Shown piece after piece: positions 50,877-59,998 of a stretch of 64,000 bases of DNA. Location of the stretch: positions 1 to 64,000 of the forward strand of contig JACOUC010000035.1 of NCBI GenBank assembly GCA_016178055.1, written 5' to 3'. Position numbers and translations under genes: made by a program. The DNA comes from Chlamydiota bacterium. GTDB lineage: Bacteria; Auribacterota; JACPWU01. Every line of letters begins with the position of its first letter. The first letter of the stretch is position 1. The notes beneath the pieces are model-generated. The model had not been told where the DNA came from. It was given only the letters and a program-made list of their open reading frames with translations, and searched no databases.

Positions 50877-52930
50877 GCGATATCTTTCTGTCTTAGCTTT
50901 GCCTCAAAAAGCAGTGCATCCGTATAAAACATATACCAGCACCCGTGCAAAAAATGAAAGATCAACCCTTGAAATCCATCCAAAATCCCGAGCCGAAAAA
51001 AATAACGATATAAAAAATAGAAAAAAGCCCTTAAGAAAATAGGTGCCTTCCCATAGAGATGGCCAATGAACCAACGCTTACGTTCAACCTGATTTCCGAA
51101 AAGCCTCATTTTATTCCAAGAAGGATCATAGGTCTGATGCGTCTTGAGAAGAAATCGATTTTGACGAATGGCATATCCGAGATGTTTACGCGACCAAGCG
51201 GAAAGGTCTTTATAGTCCTCATCCACAAAATCATTTTTCAAATGGTCCCCTCTTCCTTCTAAAAGCACAATATGTTCATTGAGCTCTGCATCTTCACTTC
51301 TGGCCTTTCCATGCTTGAACAATCTCAAAATCCAGGTAGGATAATACCCCCCATGCCGAATCCAACGACCTAAAAAAATCATACGCCGTTTGATATATAG
51401 TCCACAAATATCTTTTGAAAGATTGGGAAGAGTTTTAAAAATCTCTTCCTTTAGTTCGGGTAGTAAATGTTCATCTGCATCTAACCGTAAAATCCATTCA
51501 CTTTTGATGGGCAAATGATCTAATGCCCAGTTAAATTGTTCCGCTTGAGTTGTAAAAGCATGTGTAACAACTTGCGCTCCGTATTCAATAGCTATTTCAA
51601 CCGTTCTATCCGTGCTTCCTGAATCAACGACGAAAATATTCTTCACCAAACCTTTTACACTCTCGAGACATCTTGCTAAATTGACTTCTTCATTGAGGGT
51701 CAAGACGATAAGATCGACCTCCAAAGTCTCACTTTTGGGTTTTTCCTGAAAATCGTCACTGACTCTCAAAATAGCGGAGGGAGAAGTCGGAAAAGCATTA
51801 GAAAGTTGAACTCCCTCGGATGCATGCTTGAAGAGATGATGATAAAGTTCATTCATTCGACGAGCAACGTAGCCCCAAGAAAACTCTTCCCTCATCCACT
51901 GTCTCCCTCGATCTCCCATCGCCCGTAAGGGCATTTCTCTCATCTGTTCAATAGCTTGGGCTAAACTTTCAGGCTGGTTTTTCACCCATAAGCCACAACC
52001 TTTCTCTTCTACACGCCTCCAGGGTGTTCCTTGACTCACAATGACGGGAACCCCATGAGCTAAAGACTCTGCTACAACAATACAAAAGTTTTCTGTATAG
52101 GATGGAACGACCACCATGTCCGTATTCTCAAACAATTGCCGTTTCTTCTCTTTCCCAACAACTTCACCGATCATCTCAACTTGCGTTCCCAAACCCAGCG
52201 CTTCTTTTTGGAAAGCAAGATTCTTGAAATAACCGGGATTGCCTCCGCCACCTAGGATTAGCTTCCATGGGATCTTCAAGCGATCCTTCAATAACTTGCA
52301 AGTAAGGAATAGATTTTCAATCCCTTTTTTAGCATCCAGTCGGCCCAGGTAAAGAAGGCGAAGAACTTGACTTTCTTCATGAGTGATCTGAGATGGAATT
52401 TCTACGCCATGAGGCATAACAACAGCTTCCAAGGCAGGAAATGCTTTAAGACTTTCTTCTCTCTCTTGCTCAGAGGTAACATGGAGAACCAACTGTTTTG
52501 GAAGCGTGTATTTACAAATACTTTCCCAAATAGACTTCAGCCTCAAACGTGTAGATCCTTCCCAACGCTGTAAAGCGCCCAAAGGGGACCATAAAATGGG
52601 TTTATCCATGATCTTGCAGGCCATCATACACGGAAGAGTTGGGAAAGAATAAACCTCTGTCAAATGGACAACGTTTGCCCAACGAACCAAATTCAAGAGA
52701 CGTGAGGGAAGACCTGGAGCAACCGTTTCTCCCCACACTTTCTTAGAAAAATAAACTGGATATTCAAGAGTTCCTCTACTTAAAGCTCGTCTTTCAACCT
52801 CTAATGCATCTGTCGTTAGAACGCGTATCTCAGCTCCATAAGGGAGAAGGGAATTACACAATTCATAAACGACAGAACCCCCATGATAAATGGAGGGATA
52901 AAAGGCAGGGACCACATGAAGAATACGCAT
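50873..52930 (-). CDS. Two-domain glycosyltransferase (GT4 + GT2 fusion)
   Basis: The 685-residue protein joins a GT4 domain (about 1-370; HVVPAFYPSIYHGGSV, LYLGRLDAKKGIENL, TENFCIVVAESLAHGVPV) to a GT2 domain (from about 408; VDLIVLTLNEEVNLARCLESV, VDSGSTDRT, RLDADEH). The linker is about 35 residues. The GT4 half is a close paralogue of the next gene (52937-54070), which ends where the fusion point begins. The fusion could add two sugars in succession. Its last 45 residues lie in and beside the 97-bp direct repeat shared with the remnant at 49.0 kb, so its C-terminus may derive from recombination. Confidence 0.9.
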   Translation of the reverse strand: MRILHVVPAFYPSIYHGGSVVYELCNSLLPYGAEIRVLTTDALEVERRALSRGTLEYPVYFSKKVWGETVAPGLPSRLLNLVRWANVVHLTEVYSFPTLPCMMACKIMDKPILWSPLGALQRWEGSTRLRLKSIWESICKYTLPKQLVLHVTSEQEREESLKAFPALEAVVMPHGVEIPSQITHEESQVLRLLYLGRLDAKKGIENLFLTCKLLKDRLKIPWKLILGGGGNPGYFKNLAFQKEALGLGTQVEMIGEVVGKEKKRQLFENTDMVVVPSYTENFCIVVAESLAHGVPVIVSQGTPWRRVEEKGCGLWVKNQPESLAQAIEQMREMPLRAMGDRGRQWMREEFSWGYVARRMNELYHHLFKHASEGVQLSNAFPTSPSAILRVSDDFQEKPKSETLEVDLIVLTLNEEVNLARCLESVKGLVKNIFVVDSGSTDRTVEIAIEYGAQVVTHAFTTQAEQFNWALDHLPIKSEWILRLDADEHLLPELKEEIFKTLPNLSKDICGLYIKRRMIFLGRWIRHGGYYPTWILRLFKHGKARSEDAELNEHIVLLEGRGDHLKNDFVDEDYKDLSAWSRKHLGYAIRQNRFLLKTHQTYDPSWNKMRLFGNQVERKRWFIGHLYGKAPIFLRAFFYFLYRYFFRLGILDGFQGLIFHFLHGCWYMFYTDALLFEAKLRQKDIA
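50917..51013. repeat. 97-bp direct repeat, right copy
   Basis: This partner of 48965-49061 lies inside the C-terminal coding part of the fusion glycosyltransferase. The 1855 bp between the copies hold the AbiE pair and its promoter. Confidence 0.95.
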
Positions 52931-52936
52931 CAGAGA

Positions 52937-54070
52937 TTAATTCCCGTTTTTGTTGATTTCAAAATACACATGGCTCATTTTTTTCGCTTGCTGATCCCAA
53001 GAGAATTCCTCTTGCATCCATTGCCTGCCACGACTTCCCATTTGACGCAGTGGCATTTTACTGATTTTTTCAATGGCCTGGGCCAAACTTTCAGGATGAT
53101 TCTCTACCCACAAACCACAATCCTTTTCCTCCACGCGTTTCCAAGGCGTCCCTCGACTGACAATGACGGGGATTCCATGAGCCAGTGACTCAGCGACCAC
53201 CACCCCGAAATTCTCTGTGTGGGAAGGAAATATAAAGACGTCCGTATCCTGAAACCATTTTTCTTTTTCATCACCCTCCACTTTTCCCACCATTTCCACC
53301 TGATTTCCAAAATTCGATTCCTTGAGCAAGGCCTCTATTTTTCTTACATAAGATGGTTCCCCAAAACCTGCGATCTTCAGTGTCCATTTGAGTGGCTTAT
53401 TTTGATTTAACAACTGACAAGCCTGAAGAAGATTTTCTAACCCCTTTTTGGGATCAAGACGACTTAAATAAAGTAAACGCAATGTCCCATTTCCATTCGT
53501 ATGCTTTACTTCTGCGGGAATATCCACACCATTGGGAACAATACGGGTGGGGATCTTTTTGAAACAGGTTTCACTGGCCTTTGCCTCCTCTTCAGAAGTG
53601 ACATGCAAAAATGTCCTTTGAGGCATTACATGACGGCAAATCCATTCCCAGATACGCTTCACAAGGAGACGCCTCGATCCATCCCAACGCTCCAGAGAAC
53701 CTCGAGGAGACCATACAATAGGCTTGGATAATAAACGACACATTAAAAGTGTCGGAATTGTGGGAAACGAATAAACAGCCGTTAAATGAACCACGTCGGC
53801 CCACCGGACCATCTTAAGCAAATAGCCCAAAAGGCCAGGGGCAACACTCACAAAAAACCGTCTTCGAAAAAAATAAATCGGATAACCCAAAGGGGCATAC
53901 AAAGGAAACTCTCGAATCTGAAGATGATCTCGTCCACACATGTCTGTCGTAAGCACCTTTAGCTCTATACCTGATTTGACCAAGGCATTGCACAAATGAT
54001 ATAAAGAATAAATGGGGCCACCATGATAGAAAGCAGGATAAAAAGATGGGACAACATGAAGAATTCGCAT
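52937..54070 (-). CDS. GT4 family glycosyltransferase
   Basis: The 377-residue GT-B enzyme has HVVPSFYPAFYHGGPI, the LYLSRLDPKKGLENL hinge strand and TENFGVVVAESLAHGIPV with the paired Glu. It is strongly similar throughout to the GT4 half of the adjacent fusion protein, a tandem duplication. The spacing of 6 bp to that gene, and direct abutment with the upstream methyltransferase gene (TGAATG), show a single operon. Donor and acceptor are unknown. Confidence 0.91.
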   Translation of the reverse strand: MRILHVVPSFYPAFYHGGPIYSLYHLCNALVKSGIELKVLTTDMCGRDHLQIREFPLYAPLGYPIYFFRRRFFVSVAPGLLGYLLKMVRWADVVHLTAVYSFPTIPTLLMCRLLSKPIVWSPRGSLERWDGSRRLLVKRIWEWICRHVMPQRTFLHVTSEEEAKASETCFKKIPTRIVPNGVDIPAEVKHTNGNGTLRLLYLSRLDPKKGLENLLQACQLLNQNKPLKWTLKIAGFGEPSYVRKIEALLKESNFGNQVEMVGKVEGDEKEKWFQDTDVFIFPSHTENFGVVVAESLAHGIPVIVSRGTPWKRVEEKDCGLWVENHPESLAQAIEKISKMPLRQMGSRGRQWMQEEFSWDQQAKKMSHVYFEINKNGN

Positions 54071-54883
54071 TCAGCTTTCCCGTTTGACAAATTCCCAGCG
54101 CCCCCTCACATCATAAACCGTCGGACATCTTTCAGTCTCAGAAACAGTTTTTTCTTTCTCAGCGATCACATAAATCGTTTTCTTGAATTTGTCTTGAAAA
54201 TACTGCCACGGCAAAGCTCCCAACCAACCGTATACTTTGGAAGGGCCCTGACGCTTGATAACATCGCAATATCCTGTTTCCAGAATCTTAAAACCACACA
54301 GTTCAATCAAATCCACCAGTCCATCTTGGGTAAACACGTACTGATGTCTTTCATAAATATTGCAGCGATAGTTAGGAGTAACAGTTTTTCTTCGAAGCGG
54401 ATTGGAGAACTGTGCGCCATTGGGTGTTGTCACAATCAGTTTTCCTGAAACGGGCAACCAACGATTGAAATTAAGAAACATGATGTGGGGTGAACGTACC
54501 AAATGCTCCACAATTTCACAAGCCAGAATAGTGTCTGGTTTTTCCTGAATGTCAAAAATCGTTCGCTCTACATTGGCAGAATAATTGTTAAATCTAGCCT
54601 CATTTCCTGATTCTGTTCGAAGATGATACGGATGCACATGGACACCAATGTCATCGGGCCAATCGGTCATTTCCTCAGCTGATACAGTAGCGCAAATTTC
54701 AAAGCCTGGCGTATCAATCATTTGGGCCGTCATCCCCCATGGATGAGCACCCACTTCTAAAATTTTAGAAGCACCCATCATCTTTAACTTTTCCAAAGTC
54801 CAATGAAAACGTTCACAATGATAATCGTGATAACCAGAAATGGAAAAGGGTTCGCCATTCACCCAAATTTTCTTTTCTTCCAT
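54071..54883 (-). CDS. SAM-dependent methyltransferase (glycan cluster)
   Basis: The 270-residue protein has ILEVGAHPWGMTAQMI in the SAM-loop position, with an unusual His-Pro-Trp. ILACEIVEHLVRSPHIMF and GKLIVTTPNGAQFSNP follow. The pattern fits the Methyltransf_23 type found in polysaccharide loci. The EVGAHPWG loop replaces the common EVGCGxG and may alter SAM binding. It lies 8 bp downstream of the hydrolase gene. Confidence 0.78.
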   Translation of the reverse strand: MEEKKIWVNGEPFSISGYHDYHCERFHWTLEKLKMMGASKILEVGAHPWGMTAQMIDTPGFEICATVSAEEMTDWPDDIGVHVHPYHLRTESGNEARFNNYSANVERTIFDIQEKPDTILACEIVEHLVRSPHIMFLNFNRWLPVSGKLIVTTPNGAQFSNPLRRKTVTPNYRCNIYERHQYVFTQDGLVDLIELCGFKILETGYCDVIKRQGPSKVYGWLGALPWQYFQDKFKKTIYVIAEKEKTVSETERCPTVYDVRGRWEFVKRES

Positions 54884-54891
54884 GGATTCCT

Positions 54892-55956
54892 CTATCCTTT
54901 TAAAAAACCTACCTCAACCTTTTCATGTTTATTTTCTAAACGCTGCCCAACCTCTACAGGATTTTCTAAAAAGCATTTGATTCGAGATTTCATACTTGCA
55001 GAAAAAACATGTCCATGATTTTTGAGAACCTCGAGATGCAAACCCTTTCGATTCACCTTCTCCAAAACCAGACGACGCGTACGATCTAAACAGCCTGCAT
55101 CGCGATCTCCATGAATGATGAGCAAAGGATGTTTCTGAAGAATAACTTTCTCAACGATATTTTCAAGATCAAAATAATGCAGGCTGTTCAGGGGATAGAA
55201 AAAATAACCATGTAATCTCGTTTTGCCTTCCTCTAAAAGATCTTTGATGGCTGCACAGGAACCCGCTGAAACTACCTTGGTAATGCTAGGCTCTAATAAA
55301 GGAGCAAGATATGAAAAACATCCCCCCATACTCCAACCGATCACATGTACATCCAACAAACCTACATAACGACGCAAATGTGACAAAGCGAATTGAAGCT
55401 CCGCTACAAATTCCCGCCACAAGGATGTTCCTAAGTTTGGCAAAATACGGCTGTATTCTCGCTCTGCAGAATACACAGATTTAAGTTTTAAATAAAGCCC
55501 TTTTTCTAAACGAGGTCCTTGAAGAGGCCAATCCCAACAAGCAAGCCCCATTTGGAGAGATTGTGCAATCCCGCTTATATTCTGAAAATGATCCTCTCGC
55601 TCCAAGACATCCGCTGCATCCATCCGATATCCTGGCAAAAAAACAATCAACGCCCGGTCTCGAGAGTCCAGTTTAACACGCAAACACCCTTTTGAAAAAA
55701 GGCTATTCGAATATAACAAGCGTCCCTCCCCTGAAGAAGAATCTTGATGCCAATCCTTTTCAATTTTTATCTTCCCAATCGCCCTATAGTCTTTAAGATA
55801 TTGGTCAAATCCACCCCGGTTCTTTTCTTTCATGCAATGATCTGAAAACTGTTGAAGAAATTTAAAGATAGATTCGTTGTGAAGAACTCGAGAGATTTGC
55901 CGTGTTTCTTGAAAGACCTCCCAGACTTTTTTGAATTTTTCAATTACTTGAGGCAC
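54892..55956 (-). CDS. Alpha/beta hydrolase
   Basis: The 354-residue protein shows the nucleophile elbow GWSMGG, the acid in HGDRDAG and the His in NHGHVF. This gives a complete Ser-Asp-His triad in the usual order. There is no signal peptide, so it is probably cytoplasmic. It overlaps the PaaK-like ligase gene by 13 nt, and the pair suggests acyl activation and transfer or thioester hydrolysis during glycan decoration. That is inference from context; esterase or acyltransferase activity is equally possible. Confidence 0.75.
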   Translation of the reverse strand: MPQVIEKFKKVWEVFQETRQISRVLHNESIFKFLQQFSDHCMKEKNRGGFDQYLKDYRAIGKIKIEKDWHQDSSSGEGRLLYSNSLFSKGCLRVKLDSRDRALIVFLPGYRMDAADVLEREDHFQNISGIAQSLQMGLACWDWPLQGPRLEKGLYLKLKSVYSAEREYSRILPNLGTSLWREFVAELQFALSHLRRYVGLLDVHVIGWSMGGCFSYLAPLLEPSITKVVSAGSCAAIKDLLEEGKTRLHGYFFYPLNSLHYFDLENIVEKVILQKHPLLIIHGDRDAGCLDRTRRLVLEKVNRKGLHLEVLKNHGHVFSASMKSRIKCFLENPVEVGQRLENKHEKVEVGFLKG

Positions 55957-57263
55957 ATCAAGCCCTCCTTACCTGCCAATGTTTTCAGCAAACTTTTTGC
56001 CTGAAGAATCTCCACACAATCTACATCTACACCTTTATAATCTTTTCCCAGCTCTTTCATGAAATAACGTTTCACTTCGTTCAAATCAAGAATGCGATCA
56101 GCGACAAGATGAATTCGAATTCGACAAGAATTTAATTGCTCAAACTGAATCGAAAAAATATGGGGATAAGCCTTTAGAATGTGAACAACCAAAATCCCAC
56201 TCAATTCCAGATAAGATCTTTGAATCGTTCCAATCTTGAGAGCTTCAGACTTGCGTCCTTGAATAGAAGATATTTCCAAAACGCTCGATTCATGCATGCG
56301 TTTAACTGTTACCACATCATTTGTATCATAGTTGATCAGTGGAAAGAACCGATTGGAGAGGGTCGAAACCAAAAACACTCCATCTTCCCCGATCCTTGCA
56401 AGAAAAGAATCCCAAAAAATTTTAATGGCCCATGTTTCACGATAAGAATATCCAATCACCCCTGTCTCTGCCATCCCATACTCAACAACGACCGGAACGG
56501 AAAAAACTTTTCTTAATAATGCAACATCGTTCTGTGTGACAGTTTCGGAAGTTACAATCACGGCTTTTAATCTATTTTTTTCTCCCTGATCTAACTGATT
56601 TTCCTCTATATACTTCGCAAGCTTGTAAACACATGAAGTATAGCCAAGAATAAAAGCAGGATTGCTGCGACGATAAACCTCATAATATTTTTTGAGAGTA
56701 TCCACCGTCATATCGTAGGCATTGAGTCGATGTGCATTCAAAAAAAAATCAGATAATTTACGCTTATAATTTTTTAGATGCCCTTTTATCCCGCTTCCAA
56801 ACAAATGAGAATGCCCCCAAAAAAGGAGAGAAACATCCAAGGGTTGAATCCCCCACCAAGATCTTCCCGTGTAAAGATCTGCATAAGTAAGAAGCGCATC
56901 TTGGGGATCTGATGGAAATTTTGTAGGATTCCCCGTGCTCCCCCCTGTGCTGACCCATTTTTTGATTCTTCCCTGTTGAAAAATCCTATCTTGATTTTCT
57001 TGAATCACCTTTTTGGTCAAGACAGGGAAACCCTTCAAATCCGAAATTTGATCAATCCGTTCAGGCAAATGATGAAACTCCTTCCACCCCTGATAAAAGG
57101 GAAGGGTTCGATAACAATACCCCCAGATTTGGTTGAAACGTTCCATCTGACGCTTCACAATCATGTCAGGATTCGTGATTTCAGGATAACGATTCTTTAC
57201 CTCTGTTAAATATTTCAAACGATTTTGAAATAATGCTCGTTTTATAACTGAACTCAATCTCAT
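55944..57263 (-). CDS. PaaK/CapK-family adenylate-forming ligase
   Basis: ATG 57263 has AGAGGA upstream and gives 439 residues; an earlier start would overlap the GT4 gene by 107 nt. The P-loop STGGSTGNPTKF, the adenylation motif YGMAETG and the strand NYDTNDVV mark the phenylacetate-CoA-ligase superfamily. CapK-type members sit in capsule loci with unknown substrates. It would activate a carboxylic acid as acyl-AMP, perhaps to acylate or amidate the glycan. The C-terminal mobile domain (about 340-439) is present. Confidence 0.82.
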   Translation of the reverse strand: MRLSSVIKRALFQNRLKYLTEVKNRYPEITNPDMIVKRQMERFNQIWGYCYRTLPFYQGWKEFHHLPERIDQISDLKGFPVLTKKVIQENQDRIFQQGRIKKWVSTGGSTGNPTKFPSDPQDALLTYADLYTGRSWWGIQPLDVSLLFWGHSHLFGSGIKGHLKNYKRKLSDFFLNAHRLNAYDMTVDTLKKYYEVYRRSNPAFILGYTSCVYKLAKYIEENQLDQGEKNRLKAVIVTSETVTQNDVALLRKVFSVPVVVEYGMAETGVIGYSYRETWAIKIFWDSFLARIGEDGVFLVSTLSNRFFPLINYDTNDVVTVKRMHESSVLEISSIQGRKSEALKIGTIQRSYLELSGILVVHILKAYPHIFSIQFEQLNSCRIRIHLVADRILDLNEVKRYFMKELGKDYKGVDVDCVEILQAKSLLKTLAGKEGLMCLK

Positions 57264-57276
57264 CCATTCCTCTAAG

Positions 57277-58476
57277 TTAGTGAAACATGTTTTCCCAAAC
57301 AAGATCAAGAGCCTCTTTAATGCGATTTTGATAATGTCCTGTTGTAAAATTCTCATGAAGTCTCTTGAAGCCATTTTTCCCAAAAGTATCAGCTAGATTG
57401 CTATCTTTTAAAAGATGTCTTAAGGATTCTAAAAGTTCATTAGAATCATTAGGATTCTTAATAAGAAACCCCGTCTTGCCATGAATAATAATGTCCTCAG
57501 CTCCTTGATCAAAACAGCCCACACAGGCCTTGCCATAATTCATCGCCTCCAGATAAGCCAATCCAAATCCCTCTTGAAGACTTGGCATTACATAAGCGTA
57601 ACAATGTTGATAAAATTTTCCCAACATCTCTAGTGAAACTTGTCCTGGAAAAAAAACGGATGAAGCAACGTTTTTTGACCTTGCAAGTTGTTTTAAATGT
57701 GCCACATCATCACCTGTCCCAGGAAAGACAAGTTTCACATCTGAAAATTCTTCGAGGAGCCTTGGAAGAATGTTCATTAAGAAGCGATGCCCCTTCTGCC
57801 CCTCTTCGGATCCTTTTCGAGGTGTGATCATACGTCCCACCAGTAAAAGAAATTTTTGACCCATAGGGTAAATCTTTCCATCTACAGCCTCTAGAGAGAT
57901 AGAATCGCCCGACGGATGAGGAATCACTTCATTCATGGGAAAATCAGGAGAAAGACCCAAAGGACAGGCTCTTCCTTTAAACCGAGCAATTCTTTGCCGC
58001 ATTTTAGCAAGGGTATAATCAGAGTTTGTAAAAACCATTGAAGCACAGCGAAAAGACCAAGAGTTCATCATTCTCAGCCGCTTCCAACTTTCAGAACCAT
58101 GAGCAAAAATGACAGTTTTAATTAAACCGGTAAACGCCAGAGGCAACAAAGGAAGAGCTAAACCTACATGATCAAAGCAAATGACAGAGTTGCAAGAGAT
58201 TGTCGAAAGCAGGCTTTTCGTAAATGCCCACTTATTTCCATCAAAAGATTTAAACACAACCTCTTCTTTTAAAAAAAGAGGACGGTGACACTCTTTTTCT
58301 AAAAGACTCAATACCACAAATCGAAGTCCTTGAGCTTTACAGAATTTAACCAAGGCGTGCAATACATTGAGATTTGCTTTTGCGATACCTCCAGATAAAC
58401 CCTCGGCACCTGTCATCGCAAAAACCAAGCCTGTATTTTTTTCTCTCTTGGGAAAGACGGAAAACAGAAGTGGCAC
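57277..58476 (-). CDS. GT4 family glycosyltransferase
   Basis: The 399-residue protein has GGIAKANLNVLHAL near the N-terminus, FLLLVGRMITPRKGSEEG, FPGTGDDVAHL and the donor motif EGFGLAYLEAMNYGKACVG. It is a GT-B retaining enzyme with the GT4 pattern. It lies 1 bp from the stop of the Wzy-like gene upstream and 13 bp before the PaaK-like gene. Sugar specificity is unknown. Confidence 0.89.
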   Translation of the reverse strand: MPLLFSVFPKREKNTGLVFAMTGAEGLSGGIAKANLNVLHALVKFCKAQGLRFVVLSLLEKECHRPLFLKEEVVFKSFDGNKWAFTKSLLSTISCNSVICFDHVGLALPLLPLAFTGLIKTVIFAHGSESWKRLRMMNSWSFRCASMVFTNSDYTLAKMRQRIARFKGRACPLGLSPDFPMNEVIPHPSGDSISLEAVDGKIYPMGQKFLLLVGRMITPRKGSEEGQKGHRFLMNILPRLLEEFSDVKLVFPGTGDDVAHLKQLARSKNVASSVFFPGQVSLEMLGKFYQHCYAYVMPSLQEGFGLAYLEAMNYGKACVGCFDQGAEDIIIHGKTGFLIKNPNDSNELLESLRHLLKDSNLADTFGKNGFKRLHENFTTGHYQNRIKEALDLVWENMFH

Positions 58477-58477
58477 T

Positions 58478-59998
58478 CTATGGTTCTAGCCCTTGGGAAA
58501 GAGCATGTTTCACTCTTGAACCAACAGAATTCAATCTTAGCAAACGATGAAACCAAGACCCTAAAAAAAGCAATAAAGTTCCGTAGGTTAAAAACACAAG
58601 TCCCAATCCTCCCAAGAGATACGCAATCTCACCTTCATAACTGGCAAAAGGCTGAAGATAGGCTGTAATAACAGCTGCACAAGCAAATCGATGTGAAGGA
58701 GAAAAAACAAAAAAAAGACGATAGGTCAGACCTATTAACAACCCCCAAAAAAACAGAGGAATAAACATTCCGATTTTACCATAATCAACATAAAATTCTG
58801 CCATATAAGTTAACCCAATCGATGTTCCACTTTCCTCACCAGCCACCCAGTAACCGGTATATTTTATTACCAACGATGAATTCGAACCCAAGCCAGGTTT
58901 ATCAGGAAAGAGAAATCTTGGTTTTAATGCATGCTCAATTGCTCGCCATGTAAGACGACCCTGTTCATGAGAAATTACTTTTGGGACATAATCAAGGACT
59001 TGGGTAAAAACATATACTCCGGACATTCGCTCAATCAGAGATAGATAGTCTCCTTGAAAATCAAATTGTAATGTACCTTCTTTGACCAATCCTCCCAAAA
59101 TACCCATTTTTTCAATAGGTTTTACGTGTTCCACTTCCATGCTTAAAGAGCGTCTCCAACTACCTTTAACCCCTCCACCCTGCCAGATAAGACCCAGGGT
59201 ACATAAAATAACCGCCGCGCCTACAGCCCCTGTAAGTATTTTTTTATTTCTCATCCTCATGATAGGAGTTTTTAGCCAAGGCTTCCATTCTGAGATAAAA
59301 ACCAAAAAAAGCATAAAAAACAAAGTACTCCAAGCTGATAATAGGGAGCCGGCAGCCGTTGGAAGAAAGAAGAAACTTGCCGCACCTATCCCATAAATAT
59401 AGCCCTTTCCTTGAGATGCAATTTCAAGAAATAGCAAAACCAAAAAAACACTTCTAAAAGAAAGCATTTGGTCAAAAAGTTGGGTAAGTCCAAAAAATCT
59501 GTACGGATTGATCTCAATGAACCAATTTATCACATATAAGAGAATGATAATCCAAAAGATATACTTAATATTATAAGGTTCACTATTCTCCCTTCTGAGG
59601 CTGGATTTTCTTGACAGGGTTCTCATTGCTTTAAAAGCCAATCTGATTCCCACCGTCATAACTAAAAAACCTAGCATAGATAAAAATACTGCGCCTTCTA
59701 CATCCCCAGGATTACTTGCCAAAAATCTTCCCGTGATCAAATAATAGATATACCCTATCATCACGAATAACCACTGATAACCAATACAAAAAGCGAGTAC
59801 GGGAGACTCATCTTTCTTCCATAAAGCACCTGAACAAAGAAAAAGCATAAAGAAGGAAAACCCCAGGAGGGGGGACCAGAAAAAAACAGCCATCAGCAAA
59901 CCAATACACAAGCCCCATAGGACAAAAGGCCGCAGGAGAGGATAATCATTTTCCCTCTGTAGATTTCTTTGACTTGATAATAATAAACTTGAATTCAT
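58478..59998 (-). CDS. Wzy-like polysaccharide polymerase (multi-pass membrane protein)
   Basis: The 506-residue protein has about 12 membrane helices. A large periplasmic loop (about 275-390) contains LKPRFLFPDKPGLGSNS and GTSIGLTYMAEFYVDYG. The latter part is typical of oligosaccharide-repeat polymerases of the EpsG/Wzy/exosortase-cluster type. It would link repeat units on undecaprenyl diphosphate at the periplasmic face. It is distinct from the ligase-like protein at 37.8 kb. It overlaps the upstream GT4 by 4 nt. Confidence 0.75.
   Translation of the reverse strand: MNSSLLLSSQRNLQRENDYPLLRPFVLWGLCIGLLMAVFFWSPLLGFSFFMLFLCSGALWKKDESPVLAFCIGYQWLFVMIGYIYYLITGRFLASNPGDVEGAVFLSMLGFLVMTVGIRLAFKAMRTLSRKSSLRRENSEPYNIKYIFWIIILLYVINWFIEINPYRFFGLTQLFDQMLSFRSVFLVLLFLEIASQGKGYIYGIGAASFFFLPTAAGSLLSAWSTLFFMLFLVFISEWKPWLKTPIMRMRNKKILTGAVGAAVILCTLGLIWQGGGVKGSWRRSLSMEVEHVKPIEKMGILGGLVKEGTLQFDFQGDYLSLIERMSGVYVFTQVLDYVPKVISHEQGRLTWRAIEHALKPRFLFPDKPGLGSNSSLVIKYTGYWVAGEESGTSIGLTYMAEFYVDYGKIGMFIPLFFWGLLIGLTYRLFFVFSPSHRFACAAVITAYLQPFASYEGEIAYLLGGLGLVFLTYGTLLLFLGSWFHRLLRLNSVGSRVKHALSQGLEP

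Noticed and set aside
54023-54448. 141-codon plus-strand frame over a GT4/methyltransferase boundary
   Set aside because: Antisense to two coupled genes, with no protein-family features.
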